Shown here in pieces: positions 7,637-16,727 of a stretch of 21,677 bases of DNA. Numbering within the stretch: position 1 is the first letter of the stretch; each line of letters starts with the position of its first letter. Source of the DNA: Chloroflexota bacterium (GTDB taxonomy: Bacteria; Chloroflexota; Limnocylindria; QHBO01); contig JADLBB010000071.1 in assembly GCA_020848055.1 (NCBI GenBank), positions 1 to 21,677 on the forward strand, read 5' to 3'. The notes beneath the pieces are model-generated. The model was not told the origin of the DNA, did not search any database, and worked only from the letters and a program-made list of their open reading frames with translations. Made by a program: the position numbers and the translations under genes.

Positions 7637-7642
7637 TAGGTT
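7637..7642 (+). promoter_or_regulatory. -10 box TAGGTT of the membrane protein/ABC operon, leaderless candidate
   Basis: TAGGTT is followed by 9 nt and the ATG at 7652. A second candidate, TACCAT at 7608-7613, lies 7 nt before an ATG at 7621 that is in a different frame; if that one is used, the operon would have a leader of about 30 nt. The sequence does not decide between the two. Confidence 0.4.
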
Positions 7643-7651
7643 GGCGTGTGA

Positions 7652-8824
7652 ATGACTCCGGACCTGCAGCGCCAGATCGAGCAATGGTTCATCGGCCGCG
7701 GCGTGCCGCAGCTCGTCGATGGGTACACGGCCGAGCGGCGCATGGATGCGCGCGCCGTACCGCTCATCGGCGCCTGGCTCGTGCTCGGGACGGTGCTGGA
7801 CTGGGGCACGCGTCCCGACTGGCCGGTCGCGCTCAACGCCCTCGGTGTGCTCGGCGTGCTCGCGTTCATCGGCCTCAGCATCGTCGCCATCGTGCGCATC
7901 CGCGGGTCGTCCGTCCTGGGGCGCGAGCTGCCGCCGTACCTCATCGTGACGGTCGCCGCGATCGTCGGCGTGGCGGATGCCGTCGTCGACGGCGCCTGGG
8001 GCGAGGGCGTGGCGGCGGCTTTGGGGTCGCTGACCGGCATCGGCGTAATCTACGTCGTCGTCGGGCTGGGGCTGCTCGAGATCGCCTGGTGGGGCCTGCG
8101 CCGGCTGTGGACCGAGCTCGGCCAGATCGTCGGCCTGTTGAGCACGACGCTGCCCGTGCTGCTCATCCTCGTCATGTTCCTGCTGTTCTCGGCCGAGATC
8201 TGGGAGGCGGCCGGCATGCTCGCCACCGTCGAGTTTTGGGCCGCGCTCGCGCTCATCTGGATCGTCGCGGTGCTGCTCATCGTCAACGCCATCGGCTCCG
8301 AGCTCGCCACGCTCGAGGCGAGCGACCCAGCCGCCCTGCGCGAGCTGGCCGCCTCGACGCCCGCGGCGAGCATCACCGAGGCCCCGCTCGACACGCCCCC
8401 GCCGCTCACCACGCTCCAGCGCTTCAACCTCGCCGTGCTGGCGGTCATCGGCCAGCTGCTCCAGTCGCTGTTCGTCGCGGCGCTGGTGACCGCGTTCCTC
8501 GTCGCGTTCGGCATGATCGTCGTGCCCGGCGAGCTTCAGGAGCGCTGGGCCAGCGTGCCGATCAGTCCGATCGTCGAGATCGTGCTGCTCGGCGACGCGC
8601 GAGTTCTATCAATCGAGCTGCTGATCGTGACCGCGCTCCTCGGCGCGATCGTCGGCCTGTACTTCACCGGGCTGGCCGTGACCGATACGGCCTACCGACC
8701 GGCCCACTTCGGCCGCATCGTTGACGAGCTGCGGGCGCTCGTCGCCGCGCGCTCAATCTACGCGCAGGCGCTTGCCTCAGGCGCGGACAGCGGTGCCGAA
8801 GCGCTACCATACCCTGACCGATGA
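7652..8824 (+). CDS. Multispanning membrane protein of unknown function
   Basis: 390 residues, not recognised as a named family. About eight hydrophobic segments are visible: roughly 36-52, 60-82, 94-112, 124-146, 165-183, 194-213, 257-291 (long, one or two helices) and 320-345. A hydrophilic Ala/Ser/Pro-rich stretch (215-255) divides a six-helix N-terminal block from the C-terminal block. The soluble ends are short and carry no cofactor motif. Its stop overlaps the ATG of the ABC ATPase (ATGA), so it is almost certainly cotranscribed with the transporter and could be an accessory or substrate-side component. The start at 7652 is supported by the first in-frame ATG and a -10 box 9 nt upstream. 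Confidence 0.7.
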   Translation: MTPDLQRQIEQWFIGRGVPQLVDGYTAERRMDARAVPLIGAWLVLGTVLDWGTRPDWPVALNALGVLGVLAFIGLSIVAIVRIRGSSVLGRELPPYLIVTVAAIVGVADAVVDGAWGEGVAAALGSLTGIGVIYVVVGLGLLEIAWWGLRRLWTELGQIVGLLSTTLPVLLILVMFLLFSAEIWEAAGMLATVEFWAALALIWIVAVLLIVNAIGSELATLEASDPAALRELAASTPAASITEAPLDTPPPLTTLQRFNLAVLAVIGQLLQSLFVAALVTAFLVAFGMIVVPGELQERWASVPISPIVEIVLLGDARVLSIELLIVTALLGAIVGLYFTGLAVTDTAYRPAHFGRIVDELRALVAARSIYAQALASGADSGAEALPYPDR

Positions 8825-9777
8825 CGTCCTCACCGGCCCCCGAGCCGGTCCTCGTCTGCGCGGACCTGCGCAAACTGTACGGCCAGCGGGCGGCCGTCGA
8901 CGGCGTCGGCTTCCGCATAGGGCCGTCCGAAACGTACGGCCTCCTCGGACCGAACGGCGCCGGCAAGACGACGACGATCTCCATGATCTGCGGCCTGCTG
9001 GCGCGCGACGGCGGCAGCGTGACGGTTGACGGTCAGCCGGTGGACGTCGGGACGGCGCGGGCCAAGGACGCCATCGGCTACGTGCCCCAGGAACTCGCCA
9101 TCTACCCCGAGTTGAGCGCGACGGAGAACCTGCGCTTCTTCGGGCAGCTGTACGGGATGGGCGGGGCGGCGCTGAAGCAGCGCATCGGTGAAGTGCTCGA
9201 GATCATCGGCCTCGAGGATCGCGCCGGGGAGCGCACCGACGGCTTCTCGGGCGGCATGAAGCGACGGCTCAACATCGGGATCGGCCTGTTGCACCGGCCG
9301 AAGCTGCTGGTCCTTGACGAGCCGACCGTCGGCGTGGATCCACAGAGCCGCAACGCGATCCTTTCCAGCGTGGAGGAACTCGGACGGCAGGGCATGGCCA
9401 TCCTGTACACGACCCACTACATGGAGGAGGCCGAGCGCCTGTGCGACCGGGTCGGGATCATCGACGAGGGTCGGATCCGGGCGGAGGGTACGCGCCGCGA
9501 ATTGGTGAGCATGATCGGTGAGCGCGACCGTGTCGAGGTGGCCGCATCCGGCAACCTGCAGGCGGCCGCCGACGCCGCGCGGGGCGTGGCCGGCGTCGCC
9601 GACGCGACGATCCATGACGGCGGGCTGAGCCTGATCTCGGCCGATGCGCGCCACGCGGCTCCGGCCATCCTGGCGGCCATCGCCGACGCCGGCGCCACGA
9701 TCAACACCATCGAGATCGTCGAGCCGGACCTCGAGGCGGTGTTCCTGCACCTGACCGGTCGCGCCCTGCGCGACTGA
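8821..9777 (+). CDS. ABC transporter ATP-binding protein, DrrA/CcmA type
   Basis: A 318-residue ATPase subunit that would drive the two adjacent ABC-2 permeases. All motifs are present: Walker A GPNGAGKTT (43-51), Q-loop Q90 (YVPQE), signature FSGGMKRRL (142-150), Walker B LLVLDE (162-167) and H-loop H199 (TTHYMEEAE). The GGMKRRLNIG form of the signature and the C-terminal extension of about 100 residues (from 215) are typical of the DrrA/NatA-like exporters of drugs, lipids or polysaccharides. The ATG at 8821 overlaps the stop of the upstream membrane protein. The internal TACCAT at 8805 is probably coincidental. Export is inferred from the family, and the substrate is unknown. Confidence 0.95.
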   Translation: MTSSPAPEPVLVCADLRKLYGQRAAVDGVGFRIGPSETYGLLGPNGAGKTTTISMICGLLARDGGSVTVDGQPVDVGTARAKDAIGYVPQELAIYPELSATENLRFFGQLYGMGGAALKQRIGEVLEIIGLEDRAGERTDGFSGGMKRRLNIGIGLLHRPKLLVLDEPTVGVDPQSRNAILSSVEELGRQGMAILYTTHYMEEAERLCDRVGIIDEGRIRAEGTRRELVSMIGERDRVEVAASGNLQAAADAARGVAGVADATIHDGGLSLISADARHAAPAILAAIADAGATINTIEIVEPDLEAVFLHLTGRALRD

Positions 9778-9793
9778 GGCCACCGAACGACCG

Positions 9794-10981
9794 ATGCGCG
9801 CCGCCCTCGTCATCGCCGCCAAGGACCTGCGCGAGCGCATCCGCGACCGAAGTGCGGTGGTCCTCGCCGTCGTGGCCCCGTTCGGCCTGGCGGCCATCTT
9901 CTCGCTGCTGCTGCCGTCGAGCACCGGGGACCTGCATGTCGCCCTGGGGCTGGTCGACGCTGACGACAGCCCGGCCTCGACGGCCTTTCTGTCCGGGCCG
10001 CTCGACTCGATCGAGGAGGCCGGCATCGCCAGCGTGGTCGTCCTGCCCGACGAGTCCGCCGCGCGGGCAGCAATCGCTTCCGGCGACGTTGACGCGGCCG
10101 CCGTGATCGACTTCGGTTTCGGTGAGGCGGTGCAGGCCGGTGATCCCGCGGCGATCGACGTCATCGGCAACAGCGGCGCGGGTCTGGCCACCGAGATCCT
10201 GCGCTCGCTGGCCGAAGGCTACGTCGCCGAGCTGGAGGCGGTCCGTCTGTCGGTCGCGACCGCGGTGGCGGCCACCGGCGCCCAACCCGACCCGTCGGAG
10301 ATGGACGCGCTCGTCGCGCGGGCGGTCGACACGCCCAGCCCGATCCGGCTGGTGGACACCGCGACCGAGCTGCGACGCATGCCGTCCTCCACGTTCTACG
10401 CGGCCGGCATGGCCATCTTCTTCCTGTTCTTCACCGCCCAGTTCGGCGTGCTGTCGATCCTTGCCGAGCGACGGCAGGGCACCCTGCCGCGCCTGGTGGC
10501 CGCGCCGATTCCGCCCTGGGCGATCGTGGCCGGCAAGGCGATCGGCAGCTTCGTGCTCGGTGTCACGTCGCTGACCATCATCATCGTTGCGTCCACCGCG
10601 CTGCTCGGGGCGTCGTGGGGCAACCCGCTCGGCGTCGCGGCCCTGGTCGTGGCCGCGGTCATGTCGGCCATGGGCATCACCGCCATGATCACGACCCTGG
10701 CGCGGACCGAGGAGCAGGCAGGCGGCTGGAACGCGATCGTGGCCGTCACGCTGGGCATCCTGGGTGGGTCGTTCCTCGACCTGTCACAGGCGCCGCCACC
10801 GCTGAGCCGCCTCAGCCTCCTTACGCCGCACGCGTGGTTCCTGGACGGACTCAACGCGTTGGCCGTGCCAGGGGCCTCGGCCGCGGACGTCGCCGTGCCG
10901 GTTGCCGCCCTGCTGGCCTTCGCCGTCGTGACCGGCGGCATCGGCCTGGCGCGCTCCGGGTCGCTGGTGTCGGCGCGATGA
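9794..10981 (+). CDS. ABC-2 type permease, first of two
   Basis: A 395-residue membrane subunit of the ABC2_membrane_3 type. One transmembrane helix (about 21-41) is followed by a large, probably extracytoplasmic domain (about 43-200), then about five helices in 202-385. The conserved region near the C-terminus, LTPHAWFLDGLNAL (343-356), has a matching sequence in the next gene (LTPHRWAIDGFRAL), so the two permeases are paralogues and probably form a heterodimer with two copies of the ATPase. The ATG at 9794 starts 16 nt after the ATPase stop. The start is the first good one, and it begins the cytoplasmic amphipathic segment (ALVIAAKDLRERIRDR) typical of the family. Confidence 0.92.
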   Translation: MRAALVIAAKDLRERIRDRSAVVLAVVAPFGLAAIFSLLLPSSTGDLHVALGLVDADDSPASTAFLSGPLDSIEEAGIASVVVLPDESAARAAIASGDVDAAAVIDFGFGEAVQAGDPAAIDVIGNSGAGLATEILRSLAEGYVAELEAVRLSVATAVAATGAQPDPSEMDALVARAVDTPSPIRLVDTATELRRMPSSTFYAAGMAIFFLFFTAQFGVLSILAERRQGTLPRLVAAPIPPWAIVAGKAIGSFVLGVTSLTIIIVASTALLGASWGNPLGVAALVVAAVMSAMGITAMITTLARTEEQAGGWNAIVAVTLGILGGSFLDLSQAPPPLSRLSLLTPHAWFLDGLNALAVPGASAADVAVPVAALLAFAVVTGGIGLARSGSLVSAR

Positions 10982-12138
10982 GCCTCGCGCGGGCCACCGT
11001 CATCGCTCGCGCGAACCTGGTCCGGCTGGTCCGGGATCGGCTCGGCCTGTTCTTCATCTGCGTGCTGCCGCTCATCATCGTCACCGTCATCGGGCTCCAG
11101 TTCGGCGGTGGCTTCCAGCCGAGGGTCGGACTGTTCGCGCCCGACGGAGGGCCGATGGCAGGCGAACTGGGCGAGTCCCTGGGCCGCGATTGGCAGGTGG
11201 AGCGCTACGAGGACAGCGCGACCATGGCGGCCGATGTCGAGAGCGGACGGTTGGCATTCGCCGTCTCGCTGCCTTCGGGCTACACCGAACGGGTTCGGCA
11301 GGGCGAGACGGTCGAGGTCGGCTTCGCCTCGGCCGCCGGCGACGCAGCGATCGCCAGGCGCAGCGTGGTGGCCGGGGCCATTGCCGACCAGGCATCGCTG
11401 GCCCGGGCGGCGCTGTTTGCCGCGAGCGAGGCGAAGACCTCGGTAGGAGTGACCCTTCCGCTGGCGGAGTCAATGAGCGATGGCGTTGACCCGGTCCGTG
11501 TCAACGTCGCGACGCTGGGCGGTTCCATCTTCCCCGCGTCCTTGACGGGATTCGCGCTCGGCGCCCAGGGCCAGCTGGTCCTGTTCATCTTCCTGACGTC
11601 GCTCACCGGCTCGGCGCAGCTGATCCTGTCCCGCACGCTGGGCGTGTCGCGCCGCATGCTGTCGACCTCCACGCCGATGCCGGCCATCCTGCTGGGCGAG
11701 GCGCTCGGTCGGTTCGGGGTGGCGCTCTTCCAGGCCGTGATCATCGTGGCCGCCACGGCCCTTGTCTTCGGCGTGACCTGGGGCGATCCGGCAGGCATCG
11801 CGGCACTGGTGCTCTCCTTCTCCGCGGTGTGCGCCGCGATCGCGATGCTCATCGGCGCGACTTCGACCAACGCCGAGCAGGCAGGCTCGATAGGCGTGTT
11901 CGCCGGTCTTGGCATCGCGGCCCTGGGTGGCGCGATGATCCCGCCGGAGATCTTTCCGCCGATCATGGACACGATCTCGTGGCTCACGCCGCACCGCTGG
12001 GCGATCGACGGCTTCCGCGCCCTGCTCGACGGCGGCACCCTGATCACGATCCTGCCGCAGGTCGGCATCCTGGTCGTGGCCGCCGTCATGCTGCTGGCCC
12101 TCGCCACCTGGCGCCTGCGCCTCTCCCTCACCAGCTGA
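10978..12138 (+). CDS. ABC-2 type permease, second of two
   Basis: A 386-residue paralogue of the preceding permease with the same plan: a basic N-terminus (ARATVIARANLVRLVRDR), a first helix at about 22-41, an extracytoplasmic domain to about 190, and a five-helix C-terminal block including LTPHRWAIDGF. Its ATG overlaps the stop of the first permease (ATGA), so translation is probably coupled. The open frame extends upstream to 10615, but that part is an out-of-frame reading of the first permease. There is no evident lantibiotic-immunity, drug-resistance or polysaccharide context to identify the substrate. Confidence 0.92.
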   Translation: MSLARATVIARANLVRLVRDRLGLFFICVLPLIIVTVIGLQFGGGFQPRVGLFAPDGGPMAGELGESLGRDWQVERYEDSATMAADVESGRLAFAVSLPSGYTERVRQGETVEVGFASAAGDAAIARRSVVAGAIADQASLARAALFAASEAKTSVGVTLPLAESMSDGVDPVRVNVATLGGSIFPASLTGFALGAQGQLVLFIFLTSLTGSAQLILSRTLGVSRRMLSTSTPMPAILLGEALGRFGVALFQAVIIVAATALVFGVTWGDPAGIAALVLSFSAVCAAIAMLIGATSTNAEQAGSIGVFAGLGIAALGGAMIPPEIFPPIMDTISWLTPHRWAIDGFRALLDGGTLITILPQVGILVVAAVMLLALATWRLRLSLTS

Positions 12139-12152
12139 TCGCATCGAGCCGG

Positions 12153-12158
12153 TAGACT
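12153..12158 (+). promoter_or_regulatory. -10 box TAGACT for the 12166-14372 gene pair, leaderless
   Basis: TAGACT lies in the 27-bp gap after the second permease. It is followed by 7 nt and the GTG at 12166. It suggests a new transcription start here, although readthrough from the ABC operon is also likely. Confidence 0.45.
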
Positions 12159-12165
12159 CCGCGCC

Positions 12166-12578
12166 GTGACCGCGAACGCACCGGGGCATGCGCCTGCCGT
12201 TGCCAAACGAGCTGCCGAGATGACCCGCCGTCGCCGGTGGCTGACGATCGGGCTGCCGGTGGTGCTGCTGCTGATCAAGGCCGGCAACTACGGAGTGGCC
12301 GCGTTCGGCCCGGGACCGCACGCCATCGGGGACTTCGTGACGACGGCCGCCGTCCTGGGCGTCCTCAGCCTCGTGGCGGCGGCGGCCCTGCTGGCCGGCC
12401 ATCGCATCGGCTGGATCCTGGCGCTCACGTTCATCGGGTGGGACCTGGGCGTGCTGCTGGTCCTGTGGTGGATCGGACAGCCCGATTACCTCGCCATGGG
12501 CCTGGCGGCCCTGGCGGCCGGACTGCTTACGTCGCCCGAGATGCGCGCGCTCCACGACCCCGCCGAGGACGCCGCGTG

Positions 12579-12579
<1 letters not shown>
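12166..12579 (+). CDS. Small four-helix membrane protein, unknown function
   Basis: 137 residues with a basic cytoplasmic N-terminus (KRAAEMTRRRRW, about 14-25) and four hydrophobic segments: about 25-47, 59-80, 84-107 and 110-127. No family was recognised. The GTG start at 12166 follows a -10 box by 7 nt; an alternative ATG at residue 19 would remove only the hydrophilic tail. Its stop overlaps by one base with the ATG of the Vps62-like gene (TGATG), so the two proteins are likely made together and may interact in the membrane. Confidence 0.75.
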
Positions 12580-14372
<1,793 letters not shown>

Positions 14373-14377
14373 GCCGG

Positions 14378-14404
14378 TTGCCGCTCCCAGCCGTGGGCTA
14401 GAAT
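14378..14404 (+). promoter_or_regulatory. Promoter of the LapA-like gene
   Basis: TTGCCG at 14378-14383 and TAGAAT at 14399-14404 are separated by 15 nt, slightly short. Transcription would start near 14411 and leave a leader of about 30 nt that carries the GGAGG ribosome binding site at 14431-14435. This promoter-to-start spacing differs from the leaderless units elsewhere in the window. Confidence 0.45.
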
Positions 14405-14443
14405 CCGCGCGCGGGGGCCGCTCGCAGCGTGGAGGTACCGTTC

Positions 14444-14668
14444 GTGGCTGACAGCAATGACCCGGGCTCGGCCAGTTTCTGGACGGCAGGCCGCATCCTG
14501 GCCATCGTGCTGGCATTCGTGGTGCTGGCCCTGGCGGTGGCCAACTTCAACGAGGTCTCCGTCAACTTCCTGCTGTTCACGCTGAAGATGCCGCTGTTCT
14601 TCCTGATCGTCGGCGCGCTGGTGCTCGGCTACCTGGCCGGCTGGCTGTCCCGCAAGTCGGGGAAGTAG
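14444..14668 (+). CDS. LapA-domain (DUF1049-like) small membrane protein
   Basis: 74 residues with two hydrophobic helices (about 15-34 and 49-67) joined by ANFNEVSVNFLLFTLKMPLF. The pattern N-x-x-x-V-x-V-N-F-L-x(6)-M-P-L followed by a second helix ending in GYLAGWL is that of LapA domain proteins, which in Gram-negatives act at the inner membrane in envelope assembly. The GTG at 14444 is preferred: GGAGG lies at 14431-14435 with 8-nt spacing. The earlier GTG at 14429 overlaps that site and adds only five residues. The gene stands alone between the Vps62-like gene and a convergent membrane gene. Confidence 0.8.
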   Translation: MADSNDPGSASFWTAGRILAIVLAFVVLALAVANFNEVSVNFLLFTLKMPLFFLIVGALVLGYLAGWLSRKSGK

Positions 14669-14727
14669 CGGCCCGCTTCGCGTCGCGGTCGCAACAGACT
14701 CCGTCCGCCAGCCGCCCGGTCGCCGGT

Positions 14728-15219
14728 TCAAGGGAGCCGGGTGGCGGCGCTCATGAAGAACACGCACGCCACCAGGATCGCCAGGCCGATGCGTGGGATC
14801 ACATTGAGGTGTCGCAGGATGCGGTCCGAGGCGGCCGGATCATGCTCGGCAGCCACGAGGCGCTTGCCCAGACCTCCCTCCCAGCGAGATTCCTGGAGCA
14901 GGTGAAAGGCGAATAGCGGGCCACCGAACACGCCGCCCAGCAGGATGCGCTGACCCCAGGTCGAGTCGACCAGCCGCGCGAGATCACCACCGCTCATGAT
15001 CCAGAATACGATCGCGCCGCTGACGACCGCGATTCCCCCGAGGACGGTGGCCAGCCTGAAGACAAAGGGGAACACGGCGGTCAGGATCCGGGCCCGCAGC
15101 TCGGCGTCCGCGCTGGCCAGGGCCGGCAACAACACGAAGTTGACGGTCACCACTTCACCCAGCCAGCCCACGCCGCTCACCACGTGCACGAATCGCGTCA
15201 CGAACAGGATCTCTGGCAC
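14728..15219 (-). CDS. Four-helix membrane protein, unknown function
   Basis: 163 residues with four hydrophobic segments (about 5-33, 52-76, 91-107 and 141-159). The first helix contains FVHVVSGVGWLGE and the third ends in FHLLQESRW, giving two histidines near membrane helices. That pattern resembles DUF2269/CopD-like haem or copper membrane proteins, but I could not fix the family. The GTG at 15219 is chosen because GGAGG (15229-15225 on the minus strand) lies 5 nt upstream; a GTG at 15225 overlaps that site. The gene is divergent from the arginine operon and convergent with the LapA-like gene. Confidence 0.7.
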   Translation of the reverse strand: MPEILFVTRFVHVVSGVGWLGEVVTVNFVLLPALASADAELRARILTAVFPFVFRLATVLGGIAVVSGAIVFWIMSGGDLARLVDSTWGQRILLGGVFGGPLFAFHLLQESRWEGGLGKRLVAAEHDPAASDRILRHLNVIPRIGLAILVACVFFMSAATRLP

Positions 15220-15246
15220 GCTCACCTCCGGGTTCGGTAATCCCGA

Positions 15247-15276
15247 CTGATTCGATCAGGATAAGGGTAGGCTACC
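15247..15276. promoter_or_regulatory. Divergent argH region: -10 of the minus gene and two short palindromes
   Basis: On the minus strand TATCCT (15263-15258) is a plausible -10 for the 15219 gene, giving a leader of about 30 nt that carries GGAGG. It is flanked by two perfect short inverted repeats: CTGAT-TCG-ATCAG (15247-15259), which overlaps it, and GGTAG-G-CTACC (15266-15276). Such sites may be operators, but no regulator gene is visible. Confidence 0.35.
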
Positions 15277-15284
15277 ACGACGCC

Positions 15285-15302
15285 GTGACGTGTGGACGTC
15301 AC
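15285..15302. promoter_or_regulatory. Perfect 7-bp inverted repeat, candidate operator of the arg operon
   Basis: GTGACGT-GTGG-ACGTCAC is a perfect 18-bp inverted repeat that ends exactly where the predicted -35 of argH (TTGCAT, 15303) begins, placing its centre near -48. This is a typical place for a regulator site. It does not match the AT-rich ArgR box or the spacing of a CRP site. No ArgR gene is in the window, although one may follow argJ. Confidence 0.5.
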
Positions 15303-15332
15303 TTGCATGCCCATGCGGTCGGAACGTATGAT
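15303..15332 (+). promoter_or_regulatory. argH promoter, leaderless
   Basis: TTGCAT (15303-15308), an 18-nt spacer and TATGAT (15327-15332, one base off the TATAAT consensus) form the best promoter in the window. Nine nt later the ATG of argH begins at 15342, with no room for a ribosome binding site. The -10 overlaps the palindrome ATGATCAT (15328-15335), a further possible regulator contact. Confidence 0.6.
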
Positions 15333-15341
15333 CATGCGTCC

Positions 15342-16727
15342 ATGCACGATTCCAGGCCGCTCTGGGGCAGCCGCGTCCAGGCTCCGCTGACCGAGGTGGC
15401 CGCCGAGCTGTCCAGCTCGGTGGCCGTCGATCGGCCACTGGCCTCCCATGACGTGGCGGCGTCGAGAGCACACCTCGCCGAACTGGTCGGGGCGGGCATC
15501 ATCGACGAGGGCGGTGCCCGCCGGTTGGACGGCGCGCTGGCGGACGTGCTGGATTCGATCATGAACGGCACGTTCGCGTGGGACGACGCCCTCGAGGACG
15601 TGCACATGCACGTCGAGCAGGCTGTGCGCGCGGCCGTCGGCCCCGACCTGGCCGGACACCTGCAGGCGGGACGCAGTCGCAACGAGGAGATCGTGACCGA
15701 CGAGCGGCTGTGGCTGCTGGACGCCGCCGGCCGGATCGACGCGGGGCTGCTCGGCTGCCTGCGGACTCTCGCCAGGCGTGCCGGCGAGGAGCTGGATACC
15801 ATCCTCCCCGCGCATACACATACACAACCGGCGCAACCCATGCTGCTGGCCCATCACCTGCTGGCCCACGCGGAGGCCCTGGCGCGCGACCGGGAACGCT
15901 TCGCCCAGGCCGCCGCCAGGCTGAATCGCTCGCCCGCCGGTTCGGGCGCATCGGTCGGAAGCGGGCTGCCGATCGACCGCGAGCGCGTCGCCAGGCGCCT
16001 CGGCTTCGGCGGAATCACCGCCAACAGTCTCGACGCCGTCGCCGATCGCGACTACGCCGTCGAGATGGCGGCCACCGCAGCCATGGCGCTGATGCACCTG
16101 TCGCGCGTGGCGGCCGACCTGGTGTGGTGGTCAACGCCGTACCTGCGCTTTGCCCGCATCGCCGATGGCTGGGCTACCGGCAGCTCGATGCTGCCCAACA
16201 AGCGCAACCCGGACATCGCCGAGCTGGTGCGAGCCCGCGCGTCCCGCGTCAGCGGCAACCTGGCCACCATGCTCGGCATCGTCAACGGCCTCCCGCTCGG
16301 CTACCACCGCGACCTGCAGGAGACGCGCCGGCCGATGCTCGACGCCATCGAGTCGCTCGAGCTGAGCCTTGCCGCGGTCGATGGCATGCTGCGGACCGTC
16401 ACCTTCGACCGCGACGCCATGCGGCGCGCCGCGGGCGCCGGCCACGCGCTGGCAACCGCGGTTGCCGAGCGCCTCGTCCGCTCCGGCGTTCCGTTCCGCG
16501 ACGCGCACTGGCGGGTGGGCTCGCTTGTCGCGCGCGCCGAGGAGCTCAACTGCGACCTGTACGAGCTTCCGCCCGACGAGCTGCGAGCCGCCCTGCCGGA
16601 GCTCGCCGACCTTCCGAACCCCATCCCGACCCTGGAGGAGGCCGTCGCCGCGGCCGACGTCGGGGGCGGAACCCATCCGGCGCGGGTGCGCGCCTCGCTG
16701 CAAGACCTCGAGGAGAGACTCTCATGA
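15342..16727 (+). CDS. argH: Argininosuccinate lyase
   Basis: A 461-residue enzyme of the fumarase/aspartase superfamily that cleaves argininosuccinate to arginine and fumarate, the last step of arginine synthesis. Family motifs align throughout: DVHMHVE, GRSRNEE, HTHTQPAQP, NSLDAVADRDY, the signature loop GSSMLPNKRNPD, and LPLGYHRDLQE. Two conserved stretches differ from the usual form: GRSRNDQ is GRSRNEE here, and GSS(L/M)MPQKKNP is GSSMLPNKRNP. The fold and length are otherwise normal. The ATG at 15342 is chosen over an in-frame GTG at 15285, because it lies 9 nt behind TATGAT and the protein then starts with the familiar xLWGxRV segment. It is the first gene of a five-gene arg cluster, an unusual position for argH. 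Its stop overlaps argG (ATGA). Confidence 0.95.
   Translation: MHDSRPLWGSRVQAPLTEVAAELSSSVAVDRPLASHDVAASRAHLAELVGAGIIDEGGARRLDGALADVLDSIMNGTFAWDDALEDVHMHVEQAVRAAVGPDLAGHLQAGRSRNEEIVTDERLWLLDAAGRIDAGLLGCLRTLARRAGEELDTILPAHTHTQPAQPMLLAHHLLAHAEALARDRERFAQAAARLNRSPAGSGASVGSGLPIDRERVARRLGFGGITANSLDAVADRDYAVEMAATAAMALMHLSRVAADLVWWSTPYLRFARIADGWATGSSMLPNKRNPDIAELVRARASRVSGNLATMLGIVNGLPLGYHRDLQETRRPMLDAIESLELSLAAVDGMLRTVTFDRDAMRRAAGAGHALATAVAERLVRSGVPFRDAHWRVGSLVARAEELNCDLYELPPDELRAALPELADLPNPIPTLEEAVAAADVGGGTHPARVRASLQDLEERLS

Noticed and set aside
7621..7651. ATG at 7621 placed 7 nt after TACCAT
   Set aside because: It opens a frame that reads through the membrane gene as Arg-rich noise. It may mark only an alternative transcription start.
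8830..10191. Antisense frame of 453 codons opposite the ABC ATPase and first permease
   Set aside because: Shadow of two well-supported genes, with no recognisable domain or start signal.
14709..14745. Possible hairpin between the LapA-like and the 15219 genes
   Set aside because: Arms are interrupted and overlap the end of the minus-strand gene, and there is no T-run.
15285..15302. CRP or ArgR binding site
   Set aside because: GTGA and TCAC are 10 nt apart here, not 6 as in CRP sites, and the site lacks the AT-rich TGAAT/ATTCA core of ArgR boxes.
15285..15341. GTG start at 15285 that would add 19 residues to ArgH
   Set aside because: The extra residues have no counterpart in ArgH, and the best -10 (TATGAT) lies inside this stretch, 9 nt before the ATG at 15342.
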